From Paralithodes platypus (Eukaryota; Arthropoda; Malacostraca; Decapoda; Lithodidae): a DNA stretch of 64,000 bases. Within the stretch, counting starts at the first letter, position 1. Every line of letters starts with the position of its first letter. This document shows positions 50,234 through 59,572 of the stretch, piece by piece. The position numbers were made by a program, and so were the translations under genes. The DNA is taken from positions 19,164,762-19,228,761 of the forward strand of contig CM064560.1 in NCBI GenBank assembly GCA_032716605.1. Reading direction: 5' to 3'. The notes under the pieces are model-generated. The model saw only the letters and a program-made list of their open reading frames with translations. It did not search any database and had not been told where the DNA came from.

Positions 50234-52909
50234 GTGAGGTTTATGGGTGAAAGGTGGGTTTTTGTAAGTGCGTATGGACCAGGAAGTGAAAGAGAGTTAG
50301 ACGAGGTAGAGGGTTTCTGGGAGGATTTGAGAGATTGTCTACAAGGGTTTGATGAAAATGAAAATGTTATAGTTTTAGGGGACCTAAATGCTAGGGTAGG
50401 AAATGAGCCTGTTGAGGGAGTCATCGGTAGTTTTGGTGTGGATGGTGTAAACGAGAGTGGAGAAAGACTGAAAAATGTATGTGAAGAGTGTAGATTGAGT
50501 GTAGGTAATACGTTCTTCAAAAAAAGGCGTATACACAAGTACACCTGGCATAGACTTGTGAGGGGAGAGATTGTAGAGAGGGCATTGATGGATTATGTGC
50601 TGGTGACAAGGGAAAAATTGTGTAGACTGCTGGATGTGAATGCGATGAGAGGTGAGGCGGAGGGTATGTCAGATCATTACCTGGTGGAGGGAAAGCTAAG
50701 AGTTAAGAGTTACAGGAGAATAAGAGACAAGCGTGAAGTAAGAGAGGTAATAAAAGTTAGTGAGTTAGAGAAGAGTGAAAAAGAGAGGGAGTACAAGGAA
50801 AGACTAAATGAAAAGTGGATGGAAGTGAGAGAGATGGAAGAGAGAGAAGTAGAGGTTGAATGGCAACAGTTTAAGGAAGGAGTGAAAGCAAGTGCAGAGG
50901 TAGTATGCGGCAAAAGGAAAGTAGGAGGCAGAGGTATCAGGAAGGGAAGCGAGTGGTGGAATGATGCGGTGAGAAAGGCAGTTGAGGAGAAGAGACAGTG
51001 TTTTGAGAGGGTTTTACAGGATGGTAGTGTTGAGGTATGGAAAGGTACAAGGAGAAAAGGAGAGAGGCAAAACGGAAAATTAGAGAAGCGAAAAAAAGAT
51101 GCAAACGAAAGGTGGGGCCAAAGGCTGAGTGAGAATTTTGAAGAACGAAAGAAGATGTTCTGGAAGGAGGTAAATAAAGTAAGGAAAGGAGGACAAAAGA
51201 GGGAAGAGTCAGTAAAAGATGAAAATGGAGAATTACTAGTGGAACCAGTTGAAGTGAGGAAAAGATATGCCGAGTATTTTGAATCTTTGTTAAATACAAG
51301 AGATGGAAGAGAAGCAGTGATTGAAGCAGAGGTGGATGGAGATAGGTTACCCAGGCCACCCAGGTGGCAGGGAATGAATGAAAGGATTGAGGAAAATGAG
51401 GTGAAAGAAGCAGTGAAACAAATGAGAGCGGGAAAAGCAGAAGGTTTGGATGGTATTGCTGTGGAGTGTATAAAGAAGGGTGGAGATGTGATAATAGATT
51501 GGTTGGTGAGACTTTTCAATGTGTGCTTTGCTGTGTCAATGGTACCAATAGACTGGAAGAGTGCATGTATTGTGCCGTTGTACAAAGGGAAGGGAGATCG
51601 GCAGGAGTGTTCAAGGTATAGAGGTATTAGTTTATTGTCAGTGGTTGGAAAGCTGTATGGCAGGGTGTTGATAGAGAGGATAATAAAGTGTACGGAAGTT
51701 GCAATAGGAGAAGAACAGTGCGGTTTTAGGAGGGGAAGAGGGTGCGTGGATCAGATGTTTGCAGTAAGACAGTTATGCGAGAAGTATTTAGAGAAGCATA
51801 AGGAGATATTTTGGGCTTTTATGGACTTGGAAAAAGCATATGATCGTGTGGACCGTGAAGCAATGTGGAAGGTGTTAAGGATTTATGAAATTGGAGGAAA
51901 TTTGTTAGAAGCAGTTAACAGTTTTTATGAAGGGAGCAGAGCATGTGTGAGAGTAGGAAATGGTGAGTTGAGTGAATGGTTTGAGGTAAAGGTAGGTTTG
52001 CGACAGGGTTGTGTAATGTCACCATGGCTGTTTAATATGTTTATGGATGGTGTGGTGAGGGAGGTGAAAAGGAGAACTATGGGAAGAGGATTGGGTTTAG
52101 TAGGAAAGAATGGTAGAGATTGGGAGTTGAATCAGTTGCTGTTCGCTGATGACACAGCATTGGTGGCGGATTCTGATGAGAAACTGCAGCGGGTAGTCAA
52201 AGAGTTTGGTGTGGTTTGTGGAAGGAGGAAACTGAAGGTGAACGTCAATAAAAGTAAAGTAATGGTGTGTAATAGGGGAGAGCATAGGGTGAATCTAGAT
52301 GTGAGGCTGGATGGGGAAATATTGGAACAAGTAGAGTGTTTTAAATATCTAGGAGGAACAATAAGCAGGAGTGGAGGTATGGAAGTGGAGGTAAAACAGA
52401 GAGTGTGTGAAGGAAGGAAGGTTTTCGGAGCAATGGGAAGTATGTGGAAGACGAAAAATCTCGGAGTGAAAGTAAAAAGTGCACTGTATCAAGGAATTGT
52501 TGTGCCAACAGTGATGTATGGGGCTGAGACATGGGCTCTGAAGAAAAAGGAGAAAAGAGGGATGGATGTGATGGAGATGAGCTGCTTGAGGAGTATGTGT
52601 GGAGTTACTCGTAGAGACAGATTGAGAAATGAAGAGATACGTAGGAGAGTGGGGCAGCAGGAACATTTGTCAGCCAGAGTGGACAGAAGGGTGCTGAGCT
52701 GGTATGGTCATGTTGAACGAATGGGAGATGAAAGGCTTACAAAGAGAATATGTGAGTCAGGTACAAGGGGAGATACAAGGGCAGGAAGACCCCCATTGAG
52801 ATGGAGAGACTGTGTAAGAAAGGCTTTGGATGATAGAGGAATGACTATAGATCAGGCAGGGGAAGTGGTGGTGGACAGGAGTGAATGGAGAATGCTTGTG
52901 AATAGTTGA
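50234..52909 (+). CDS. RTE-like LINE ORF, endonuclease C-terminus and reverse transcriptase, open
   Basis: The longest clean frame in the window (about 890 codons). Endonuclease: VFVSAYGPGSE, VIVLGDLNARVGN (GDLN at 50378-50389), GNTFFKKRRIHKYTW, MSDHYLVEGKL (SDH at 50669-50677). A charged helical linker follows. Polymerase: AGKAEGLDGIAVECIKKGG, CIVPLYKGKGDRQECSRYRG, ISLLSVVGKLYGRVLIERI, CGFRRGRGCVDQMFAVRQL, FMDLEKAYDRVDREAMWKV, LRQGCVMSPWLFNMFMDG, LLFADDTALVADS (FADD near 52142-52153). C-terminal: YGAETWALKKKEKR, CLRSMCGVTRRDR, LSWYGHVERMGDERL and RPPLRWRDCVRKALDDRG. It would nick target DNA and copy its own RNA there. The GTG at 50234 is not a start; the true N-terminus is before the inserted LINE. 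Confidence 0.93.
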   Translation: MRFMGERWVFVSAYGPGSERELDEVEGFWEDLRDCLQGFDENENVIVLGDLNARVGNEPVEGVIGSFGVDGVNESGERLKNVCEECRLSVGNTFFKKRRIHKYTWHRLVRGEIVERALMDYVLVTREKLCRLLDVNAMRGEAEGMSDHYLVEGKLRVKSYRRIRDKREVREVIKVSELEKSEKEREYKERLNEKWMEVREMEEREVEVEWQQFKEGVKASAEVVCGKRKVGGRGIRKGSEWWNDAVRKAVEEKRQCFERVLQDGSVEVWKGTRRKGERQNGKLEKRKKDANERWGQRLSENFEERKKMFWKEVNKVRKGGQKREESVKDENGELLVEPVEVRKRYAEYFESLLNTRDGREAVIEAEVDGDRLPRPPRWQGMNERIEENEVKEAVKQMRAGKAEGLDGIAVECIKKGGDVIIDWLVRLFNVCFAVSMVPIDWKSACIVPLYKGKGDRQECSRYRGISLLSVVGKLYGRVLIERIIKCTEVAIGEEQCGFRRGRGCVDQMFAVRQLCEKYLEKHKEIFWAFMDLEKAYDRVDREAMWKVLRIYEIGGNLLEAVNSFYEGSRACVRVGNGELSEWFEVKVGLRQGCVMSPWLFNMFMDGVVREVKRRTMGRGLGLVGKNGRDWELNQLLFADDTALVADSDEKLQRVVKEFGVVCGRRKLKVNVNKSKVMVCNRGEHRVNLDVRLDGEILEQVECFKYLGGTISRSGGMEVEVKQRVCEGRKVFGAMGSMWKTKNLGVKVKSALYQGIVVPTVMYGAETWALKKKEKRGMDVMEMSCLRSMCGVTRRDRLRNEEIRRRVGQQEHLSARVDRRVLSWYGHVERMGDERLTKRICESGTRGDTRAGRPPLRWRDCVRKALDDRGMTIDQAGEVVVDRSEWRMLVNS

Positions 52910-53300
52910 GTGAACACGTGGTCATTTGGAGTAAGGGGTCGGGCGCAAGTTGGACTAGATAATAGTCCATCAGGCGCCTGGCCCGGGGAGACGATTAATA
53001 TGAAGGGTGTGCCTGGAAGTGTGGTGGGAGGGCTTGTCGCTTTGGCTCCGTTGCATGTCTGCCTGCCGAGATCGGAACCTCTCCTGGTGGTCAGGGGCCG
53101 GGGGAGTGCTGGAGCGACCTTGGTAACCCTGGTCTCTGGGTCTTCTCCTGGGTGACCTGGATGTGTGAGAGTTTGTGTTTTTTATCTGTGTTTATTATTT
53201 GTTTTATGTTGTTTTTGTGTTTTCCCTGTTCTTGCTCTGTCTTGAGTCGGCTACCCCCAAAATGGGGATTGGGCCTGAGCATATAGATAGATATAGATAG
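52910..53300 (+). other. 3' region and (ATAG)n tail of the RTE-like LINE
   Basis: Non-coding 3' region with TTTTTATCTGTGTTTATTAT and a short (GATATA/ATAG) tail against the target duplication. A tetranucleotide tail rather than poly(A) is common in RTE-type LINEs and is shared with copies J and K. Confidence 0.8.
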
Positions 53301-53364
53301 AACAGCGACCATTGTACGATAACTTTCACTTTAAAGTTTACTAGTAACGAACCAAATAGTAGCA
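53301..53364 (+). pseudogene. CR1-like LINE copy C, end of endonuclease
   Basis: NSDHCTITFTLKFTSN: the SDH catalytic histidine block in the frame expected from 47345. It is cut at 53364 by the retrocopy 53365-54050 and continues at 54059 with the EKVPNFKKANF region. Confidence 0.85.
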
Positions 53365-54050
53365 AACGGCCAGATGGGATGACCACTTTCCCTTACAAGA
53401 ATGGCCGGTGCCTCGTGTGGGATGCCACATGTGTTGACACTTTCTCCACAACCAACATCGCCAGAAACGCCGACGAAGCAGGTGAAGCCACCCGGATAGC
53501 AGAAAATAAAAAGCGAGAAAAATATCAAGCCATCGCCAGAAATCATCAGTTCGAGCCCCTGGCATTCGAAACTTCAGGAGTCTTCGGCCCTACCACCCTT
53601 AAGATGGTGAATGAAATAAGCCGTAAAATCAGAGAAGTTTCAGGAGAACCCCGGGAAACCCTCTGGCTCAAGCAAAGACTAGGGATGGCTATCCTCCGGG
53701 GCAATGCCACCAGCGTCATGAGCTCAGTTCGACAGGACTGGGTCATGCCACTGTGTGAGGCCCGGGTAGGAGTGGTGTATCCATAGTCTTTCCACAGTAG
53801 GGTAAAACAAAACATAAACTTTATTTGTATGTAACATGTGTGATGCACATAAATAAAAGGGGATGTGTCGGATGGTTGAAAGCCACAGTTGCTCGCGCGT
53901 TTGGGGCTAGCAACAGGTATTATGAAAAACATGCATCCTCCTTCATTCACTGTCCCCCCCTTCACTCACTCAACCCCACAATTTGCCGGAGGATAACAGG
54001 TTTTTCACAATACGTAGACGGAGGTCTTTTAAAAAAAAAAAAAAAAAAAA
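53365..54050 (+). mobile_element. Poly(A) retrocopy carrying a nuclease-like domain
   Basis: 686 bp with an A run at 54031-54050. TAGTAGCA at 53357-53364 and 54051-54058 is the target duplication (up to AAATAGTAGCA if A residues are shared). This is the signature of target-primed reverse transcription with 5' truncation. It sits between the endonuclease and polymerase regions of CR1 copy C, and removing it restores the CR1 frame. The 3' part (from about 53787) contains GTGTCGGATGGTTGAAAGCC and GCTCGCGCGTTTGGGGCTAG, which also occur, decayed, at 21465-21750. Confidence 0.88.
53367..53786 (+). CDS. PD-(D/E)XK-like nuclease domain, C-terminal fragment of a retroelement protein
   Basis: Open from the truncation point to TAG at 53784-53786. 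It begins RPDGMTTFPYKNGRCLVWDA and continues CVDTFSTTNIARNADEAG, KKREKYQAIARNHQFEPLAF and LKQRLGMAILRGNATSVMSS. The PD at 53370-53375, the aspartate in VWDAT at 53421 and the lysines of KKREKY (about 53508-53525) follow the order of the restriction-like endonuclease at the C-terminus of R2/CRE/NeSL-type LINEs (PD, then D, then K and KY). I also recall RPDG...CLVWDATC...DT proteins from animal reverse-transcriptase elements, but cannot name the family. An intact domain with everything upstream lost. Confidence 0.6.
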   Translation, partial: RPDGMTTFPYKNGRCLVWDATCVDTFSTTNIARNADEAGEATRIAENKKREKYQAIARNHQFEPLAFETSGVFGPTTLKMVNEISRKIREVSGEPRETLWLKQRLGMAILRGNATSVMSSVRQDWVMPLCEARVGVVYP

Positions 54051-56184
54051 TAGTAGCATCGAAAAAGTCCCTAATTTCAAGAAAGCAAACTTTCATAAAC
54101 TTACAGCTATGTTTAAAGAAACTGACTGGAGCTTTTTAATTAACAATAACGACATAAATACATCTTGGAAGTTACTCGAAACCACTTACCTAAAAGCAGT
54201 GCAAGACTGCATACCATCGAAAATACGGCGTCCAGGCCATAATAATAAGCCCAAATGGTGGAATAAAGATATTTCAAACTGCCTGCTTGCTAAAAAATTT
54301 GCTAATGATAGATTAAAATCCTCACAAAATGACGAAGAACGGGTGAAATTTGTAGAGCTACGACACAAAGCCAAAAAGTTAATTAAGCAAAGTAAAAAGA
54401 CCCTAGAGTTACATATTGCGAATCAAAGTAAAACAAACCCGAAATAATTCTATAGTTATATCAGAAAGAAAAAAGTAGTTACTTCAACTGTTGGACCGTT
54501 AGTCGATGAAAATGGAGAATACACCAAGGACGAAGTACAAATGAGTAATGCCCTCAATACCTTCTTTGCATCAGTTTTTACAACAGAAGACCTCAGTGAT
54601 ATCCCTACACCATCGCCGATTCAGATTGATAATTCAGATGTTCTAAGCAATATCACCGTTACAGAGAGAGAAGTATTGAATTGTTTAGCTAAACTCAAGG
54701 TAAATAAAACGCCTGGACCTGATACAATCTCGCCTAGAGTTCTAAAGGAACCTAAGGATGAGCTCTCCAAACCACTGACATTACTATTCAATAAATCCTT
54801 GCAGTCTGGAACTATGCCTGATCAGTGGAAGATAGCCAACGTAACACCGATATTAAAAAAAGGCAGCAAATCCCTACCCAGTAACTATCGTCCAATTAGC
54901 TTAACCTCAGTTGTATGTAAAGTGCTAGAAACGGTCATAAGAGACAGACTCGTAAATCACTTAGAGGAAAATAACATACTTAAAGATACTCAACACGGTT
55001 TTCGTAAAAAACGTTCCTGTTTAACAAACCTCTTAGACTTCTTCCACGATATCCTCAACCTCTACGATGAGAATAAAGCTGTAGATATTATATACCTTGA
55101 TTTTCAAAAGGCCTTTGACAAAGTTCCCCACAAACGTTTACTGCTAAAACTAAAAGCGCATGGAATACAAGACGGTGTGTTGAAATGGATAGAAAATTGG
55201 CTCAGCGACAGAAAGCAAAGAGTAGTCATAAACGGTAAGGCATCTAAGTGGATCAATGTAAGTAGCGGGGTACCCCAGGGATCGGTTCTAGGACCAATTC
55301 TCTTTCTAATTTACATCAACGACATAGATGAGGGTCTCACCTGTACAATCTCAAAATTTGCTGACGATACAAAAATTGCAAATAGCGTACTCTCAAAAGA
55401 TCAAGTTGACGATATGCAACACAATCTAGATAAATTGTCACATTGGGCACAAATTTGACAAATGAGTTTCAATGCGGATAAATGTAAAGTACTACATATC
55501 GGATACCTAAATGAGAAAGCAAACTATTCGATGAATGCCACTCAGCTTAAGAATGTAAACAGAGAAACCAATCTGGGAGTAACAATATCGAGTAACCTAA
55601 AACTGAGTCAACAATGTTCAGAAGTTGTTAAGAAGGCAAACAAAATAATTGGCTTTATAGGCAGGTCATTTGAGCATAAATCCAAAGACGTTATCCTAAC
55701 CCTTTACAATTCCTTAGTCCGCCGTCTTCTGGAATACTGCGTTCAATGCTGGTGCCCTTATTACCAAAAAGACATAAACAAGCTAGAACGAGTTCAACGT
55801 AGAGTTACCAATATGATACCTAGCCTAAAGAACAAACCATACGAAGAGCGTCTTAGAGAATTAAATCTATTTCCTTTAACTCAGCGCAGATTAAGAGGTG
55901 ACTTAATTCAAGTGTTCAAAATCATCAAAGGCATCGACAATATGAACTGTAGTAAGTACTTCACTATCGACCAATCTAATTACACGCGGGGAAACGGTTT
56001 CAAAATTATTGGTAAATCTTTTAACTCACACAAATTTAAGAATTTCTTCTTCAATCGAGTTGTCAACTTGTGGAATGGGCTTCCCCGAGACGTTATAGAC
56101 TGCAGCACCGTTGATTTATTTAAACTCCGCCTAGACAAATATCTCGCATCAAACCCGCGACTGACTGCGTTTGTAAATGAATAA
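54051..56184 (+). pseudogene. CR1-like LINE copy C, reverse transcriptase part
   Basis: A single frame with two stops and no shift. EKVPNFKKANFHKL and NKPKWWNKDISNC form the linker. Then come KTPGPDTISPRVLKE, ANVTPILKKGSKSLPSNYRP, QHGFRKKRSCLTNLLDF, IYLDFQKAFDKVPHKRLL, SSGVPQGSVLGPILFLIY, SKFADDTKIANS (FADD near 55360), and the C-terminal RVQRRVTNMIPSLKN and VVNLWNGLPRDV. TAA at 54445-54447 stands where a lysine is expected, and TGA at 55456-55458 where copy A keeps TGG. The rest is intact, so this copy died recently. It copies CR1 RNA into DNA at the nick. Confidence 0.92.
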
Positions 56185-56407
56185 CTTTATTTTATCCTCC
56201 CCTCAGTTACTAACCCATATTTCCCCTATTAACTTCCTAGTCCTGCCACGGACATTAGTTCCAGGGCAGTAGTTCCCTTTCCAATGTTCCCTTACCCACT
56301 CTAAACCACTGTTTGGACACTTGATCCTCAGTGTTTTGGAGGACAAGCAGCCTAGAAGGGTCACTAGACCTGTTGTTGCTTGATTTCCTTTATACTCCTT
56401 TGTACAG
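56185..56407 (+). mobile_element. CR1-like LINE copy C, 3' tail
   Basis: The untranslated tail shared with copies A, B and D (CCCTTACCCACTCTAAACC, GGAGGACAAGCAGCC), ending in TTTATACTCCTTTGTAC. The 5' flank is near 26813; no target duplication for the whole copy could be found. Confidence 0.88.
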
Positions 56408-57739
56408 TTAGATTTAATAATAGTAGTTCAGAGAACTGAGTATAGAAAGATTAGTCGTATGGAAAAGACAAAGCCCTCGACATTGAAATATTAACGCGAT
56501 GTGGGCAAAATAGATTTACTATGAATTAAAGTTAAATGTTTAAACTGGTTGTGAAGCCAGGAAACAAATAAAAATGAGTCTAACTAAGAGACACGATAGA
56601 TATCACTCTTTATGAACATTTATACACGATTTACGCACCCTGATAATCCTATTAACTTAGTATCAGATCTGTCAGGGGTGTTCACAATATTTACCTGTAG
56701 TGTGCGGGTAATCCGGTCAAATGGATATATATATAAACCTTAGTGGCAATACATGAATATGTATTACGCAGTATATATATAAATCAATCCCAGGATAGCG
56801 TTTGTATGTACTCTCGACACGAGTAACAAAAGGACTAAGGTGAGAATAAAAGATCTCAGGTGTTTACGTTAACTTGAACACTTAACATATCCTACACAAC
56901 CTATGCAATAATCACGAAACACAATAAGTAGGTCACTTCCGGTACAGCCTACACACACTCTCTCATCCCGACACCGTCGCTGCTTGAAGGGCACGATCTA
57001 AGAGAATTTTGGCTAGCCTCTACGGATGGTGCTATCCGGCCGAGTTGTTCACGTATACTCCCCCACAGGTTACCCATGGGACACAGTGCCTAGACTTGCC
57101 TAACTTTACACTGTTTTCGGCCAGGTAGTATTTAATTTTACGGAGAGTGACAAGTCGGGTGTTTCCGGAACTTAAGAGGCATAGGAAATATCGTTTCTGA
57201 TGTATTGCGTGGTTGTCTAAAGCCTTTAAAATACAATGCATAAATGTTTATGTGGGGAATGGTATGTTTTATTTATTACTGATAAAAGTGAATAGCTTAA
57301 AGCCTAGATGCACATAGTATACATTATTTACAGTATTGGAGGCCTCTCTCCATTTAGAGGCTTGTATAGAGCAGTTTGTCTTCTCATTTAGCTGGATTGC
57401 AAACATTGTCTCGCCTAGCGGTGGTAGTGATGAATGGAACCGCCAGGGTAACTGGAGAGGCCATTGTTTACATGGCGCCGGAGAGCACACACCAACAAAC
57501 TGCGGCGAATATCCTCCCATACGTATGTTGAGCGTATCGGAAGCCGCGCGTTTTTCCTGGAGCTGTGATACGGGTGACTGATGTATGTTGTTGCTGCTGT
57601 CCAGGGGAGGCTGTTTCCGGTCTCTCTTCCGGCTTCTTATGGACGCAATCTTATACGTGGGAGTTGTTGGTCCTTCAGTTGATGGGAATGAGTTTGTGGT
57701 CTTCTTTGGTATTATATTTCCCAGCCCTGTCATCTCACA
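56408..57739. other. Non-coding stretch, nothing recognised
   Basis: 1.3 kb right of CR1 copy C without supported coding frames. The AT-rich left 850 bp could be an old LTR, but no second copy is present. Confidence 0.45.
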
Positions 57740-57825
57740 ATGCATTAGCGTTCGAAATAGGGTAAATAGAGTTCTTGGATTTATATCTAGAAGTGTGAGT
57801 AATAGTACAGCAGACGTAATCCTAA
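57740..57825 (+). pseudogene. CR1-like LINE fragment (second family)
   Basis: Encodes VRNRVNRVLGFISRSVSNST and ADVIL, matching the family at 24781-25119 (VRNRANRVLGFISRSVSNMT). It is a short island of LINE sequence with no continuation on either side. Confidence 0.65.
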
Positions 57826-57849
57826 ACACAAAACACTTAGTTTCCCCTG

Positions 57850-58259
57850 TTCGACTATAGTCCCCTGCCTCTAGCAGTTTATGTGCCTATTTTCATTATC
57901 ATCGTGTCTTGTTTGCGTAATGCATAAAAGCGCGGAATTTTGGTGTGAGTATCCTAGGTTCGAGACCTTGGAGTGCCACATGTATTTGTTGTTTTCATTA
58001 ATTGAGTTTAGAAGTAAAGTTGGTTGGTGAAAAAATAATAATAAATATTTCAGATTTATTAGCTGGATATAATTTTGCTAACATTGACACATTCATACTT
58101 AATTAAGTAATGACATTGTAAACGAAAATACTGATAAGAAATACATAAAAATCGGCCAAAGCCTGGACTGAGCCTGGTCAAGGAGTGGGTCAGGTCATAC
58201 TGTTCTACCAATACCAAGATGTCGGCCAGTCACTGACACCGGCGCCACTTTCCCACCAC
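57850..58259. other. Non-coding stretch with weak tRNA-like piece
   Basis: GTTTGCGTAATGCATAAAAGC followed by GGTTCGAGACC at about 57959-57969 resembles the promoter boxes of a tRNA-related SINE, but the A box is poor. Nothing else was recognised. Confidence 0.3.
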
Positions 58260-58575
58260 TCACCCTCCCTCCTCTTACTGTGCTCACCCTCCCTCCTCTT
58301 ACTGTGCTCACCCTCCCTCCTCTTACTGTGCTCACCCTCCCTCCTCTTACTGTGCTCACCCTCCCTCCTCTTACTGTGCTCACCCTCCCTCCTCTTACTG
58401 TGCTCACCCTCCCTCCTCTTACTGTGCTCACCCTCCCTCCTCTTACTGTGCTCACCCTCCCTCCTCTTACTGTGCTCACCCTCCCTCCTCTTACTGTGCT
58501 CACCCTCCCTCCTCTTACTGTGCTCACCCTCCCTCCTCTTACTGTGCTCACCCTCCCTCCTCTTACTGTGCTCAC
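58260..58575 (+). repeat. 24-bp minisatellite, 13 copies
   Basis: The unit TCACCCTCCCTCCTCTTACT plus GTGC is repeated about 13 times without visible change. Because 24 is a multiple of 3 and the unit lacks stops, several frames on both strands stay open and give 8-residue repeats (SLLLLCSP and others). These are artefacts, not genes. The near-perfect identity suggests a recent expansion. It adjoins the right half of an M1 element. Confidence 0.96.
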
Positions 58576-58816
58576 CGGGAAAAAATCGAAACCTAAAGGG
58601 CACGAAAGGTCTTAATATTGAAACCTAAAGGGCACGAAAGGTCTTAATATTGAAACCTAAAGGGCACGAAAGGTCTTAATATTGAAAACAAAATGAGTCG
58701 AAAGGTATCAAAATCGTCAAACTAACGGAACGAACGTCTTAAAACCTCAAAACTATTATGCTAAACATGAGGGAGAAGGGGGTCCAGGAAAAGCGAGTAC
58801 TAGGCTACCCCCTTAA
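58576..58816 (+). mobile_element. TTAA miniature element, family M1, right half with inner 32-bp repeat
   Basis: Carries ATCGAAACCTAAAGGGCACG, AACGGAACGAACGTC, AAACATGAGGGAGAAGG and CCCCCTTAA (TTAA 58813-58816). The stretch GAAACCTAAAGGGCACGAAA plus GGTCTTAATATT is present three times in tandem (58588-58684). The left half is missing and the 24-bp array stands in its place. As at 12030-12957, tandem repeats grew at the truncated edge of an M1 copy. Confidence 0.72.
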
Positions 58817-58925
58817 TAATCTACCCCCATGGTATAATCTACGTCCGACTCTACGGTACGGTATCATAATTGTCGTCACTTGATGGCTTTCTTGGCCAAT
58901 TTTCGGGATAGCCTGTGTGTAATTT

Positions 58926-58926
<1 letters not shown>

Positions 58927-58960
<34 letters not shown>
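58927..58960. repeat. (GT)n microsatellite
   Basis: Pure GT run of about 34 bp. Confidence 0.95.
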
Positions 58961-58967
<7 letters not shown>

Positions 58968-59207
58968 CGGTGGTAATATCCGCAATAATATCCTGTAGGC
59001 TACATAAAAGACAGATATGATTCACCTTATTCATTTTAAGGGGCCCACCTCGCTGTTTTTCTCTCTCTCTCCCCCTCGCTTTGGCTTGTATCCATTCGGC
59101 CCCATTCATCCTACTGTTTTAAGATGTTTACCCCCATCCAAGTGTCAATATTTTCCTGGTGAGCGGTAGCGAGCCAGCATATATATATATATATATATAT
59201 ATGTTGG

Positions 59208-59451
59208 TAAAGCCAGGTAATAAATTTTCTTTAATACATACGAGGTTGAAAGAAATGGCAATTTCTGCGTTGGAAATTTTATTATTCAAAGTTTCCAGGT
59301 CTCTGATGAGTTTTCGCTGGGTGGCAGGAAGTAGATGAAGGAGATGAGCAAAATTCATGGTGGTACAGGGTTACATTAAAGTACATGAAGATACAGGATA
59401 TACGACGCGTTTCACTGGACAACCAGCATTATTAAGTAAGGAAGGAATGAT
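59208..59451 (-). repeat. Terminal repeat of the Penelope-like element, left (reversed)
   Basis: The reverse complement of 60465-60690 with few differences. It includes AAATTCATGGTGGTACAGGG and GCGTTTCACTGGACAACCAG. On the element's strand it reads through MNFAHLLHLLPATQRKLIRD, a short frame that may belong to the N-terminal region of the element's protein. Confidence 0.85.
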
Positions 59452-59572
59452 ATAAAAGGTAAACAGGAAGGGTATATATAGAGGGTGGAGGATCAGAGGA
59501 GGCGGAAAACAGGGGGCAAAAGTCTGCTATTGGTGGAAGGGTTAACTAGGAGAGAGAAAGGGGGTAACCGCT

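Larger units (their letters stand above)
47346..53300 (+). mobile_element. RTE-like LINE, near full length (copy H), interrupted
   Basis: AACAGCGACC at 47336-47345 and 53301-53310 is its 10-bp target duplication within CR1 copy C. It has a 5' leader, one long endonuclease plus reverse transcriptase ORF, a 390-bp 3' region and an (ATAG)n tail at about 53280-53300. A reversed poly(A) LINE (47671-50233) interrupts the endonuclease; otherwise the ORF shows no stop or shift. It differs from copies J and K at roughly half of its residues in the polymerase, so it is a separate subfamily. Confidence 0.93.

Noticed and set aside
50710..51585. Long reverse-strand frame opposite the RTE-like ORF
   Set aside because: A Ser/Phe/Leu-rich shadow of the purine-rich coding strand of the LINE linker.
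58185..58628. Long open frames on both strands with 8-residue repeats
   Set aside because: They come from the 24-bp minisatellite, whose unit is a multiple of three and has no stop in several frames.
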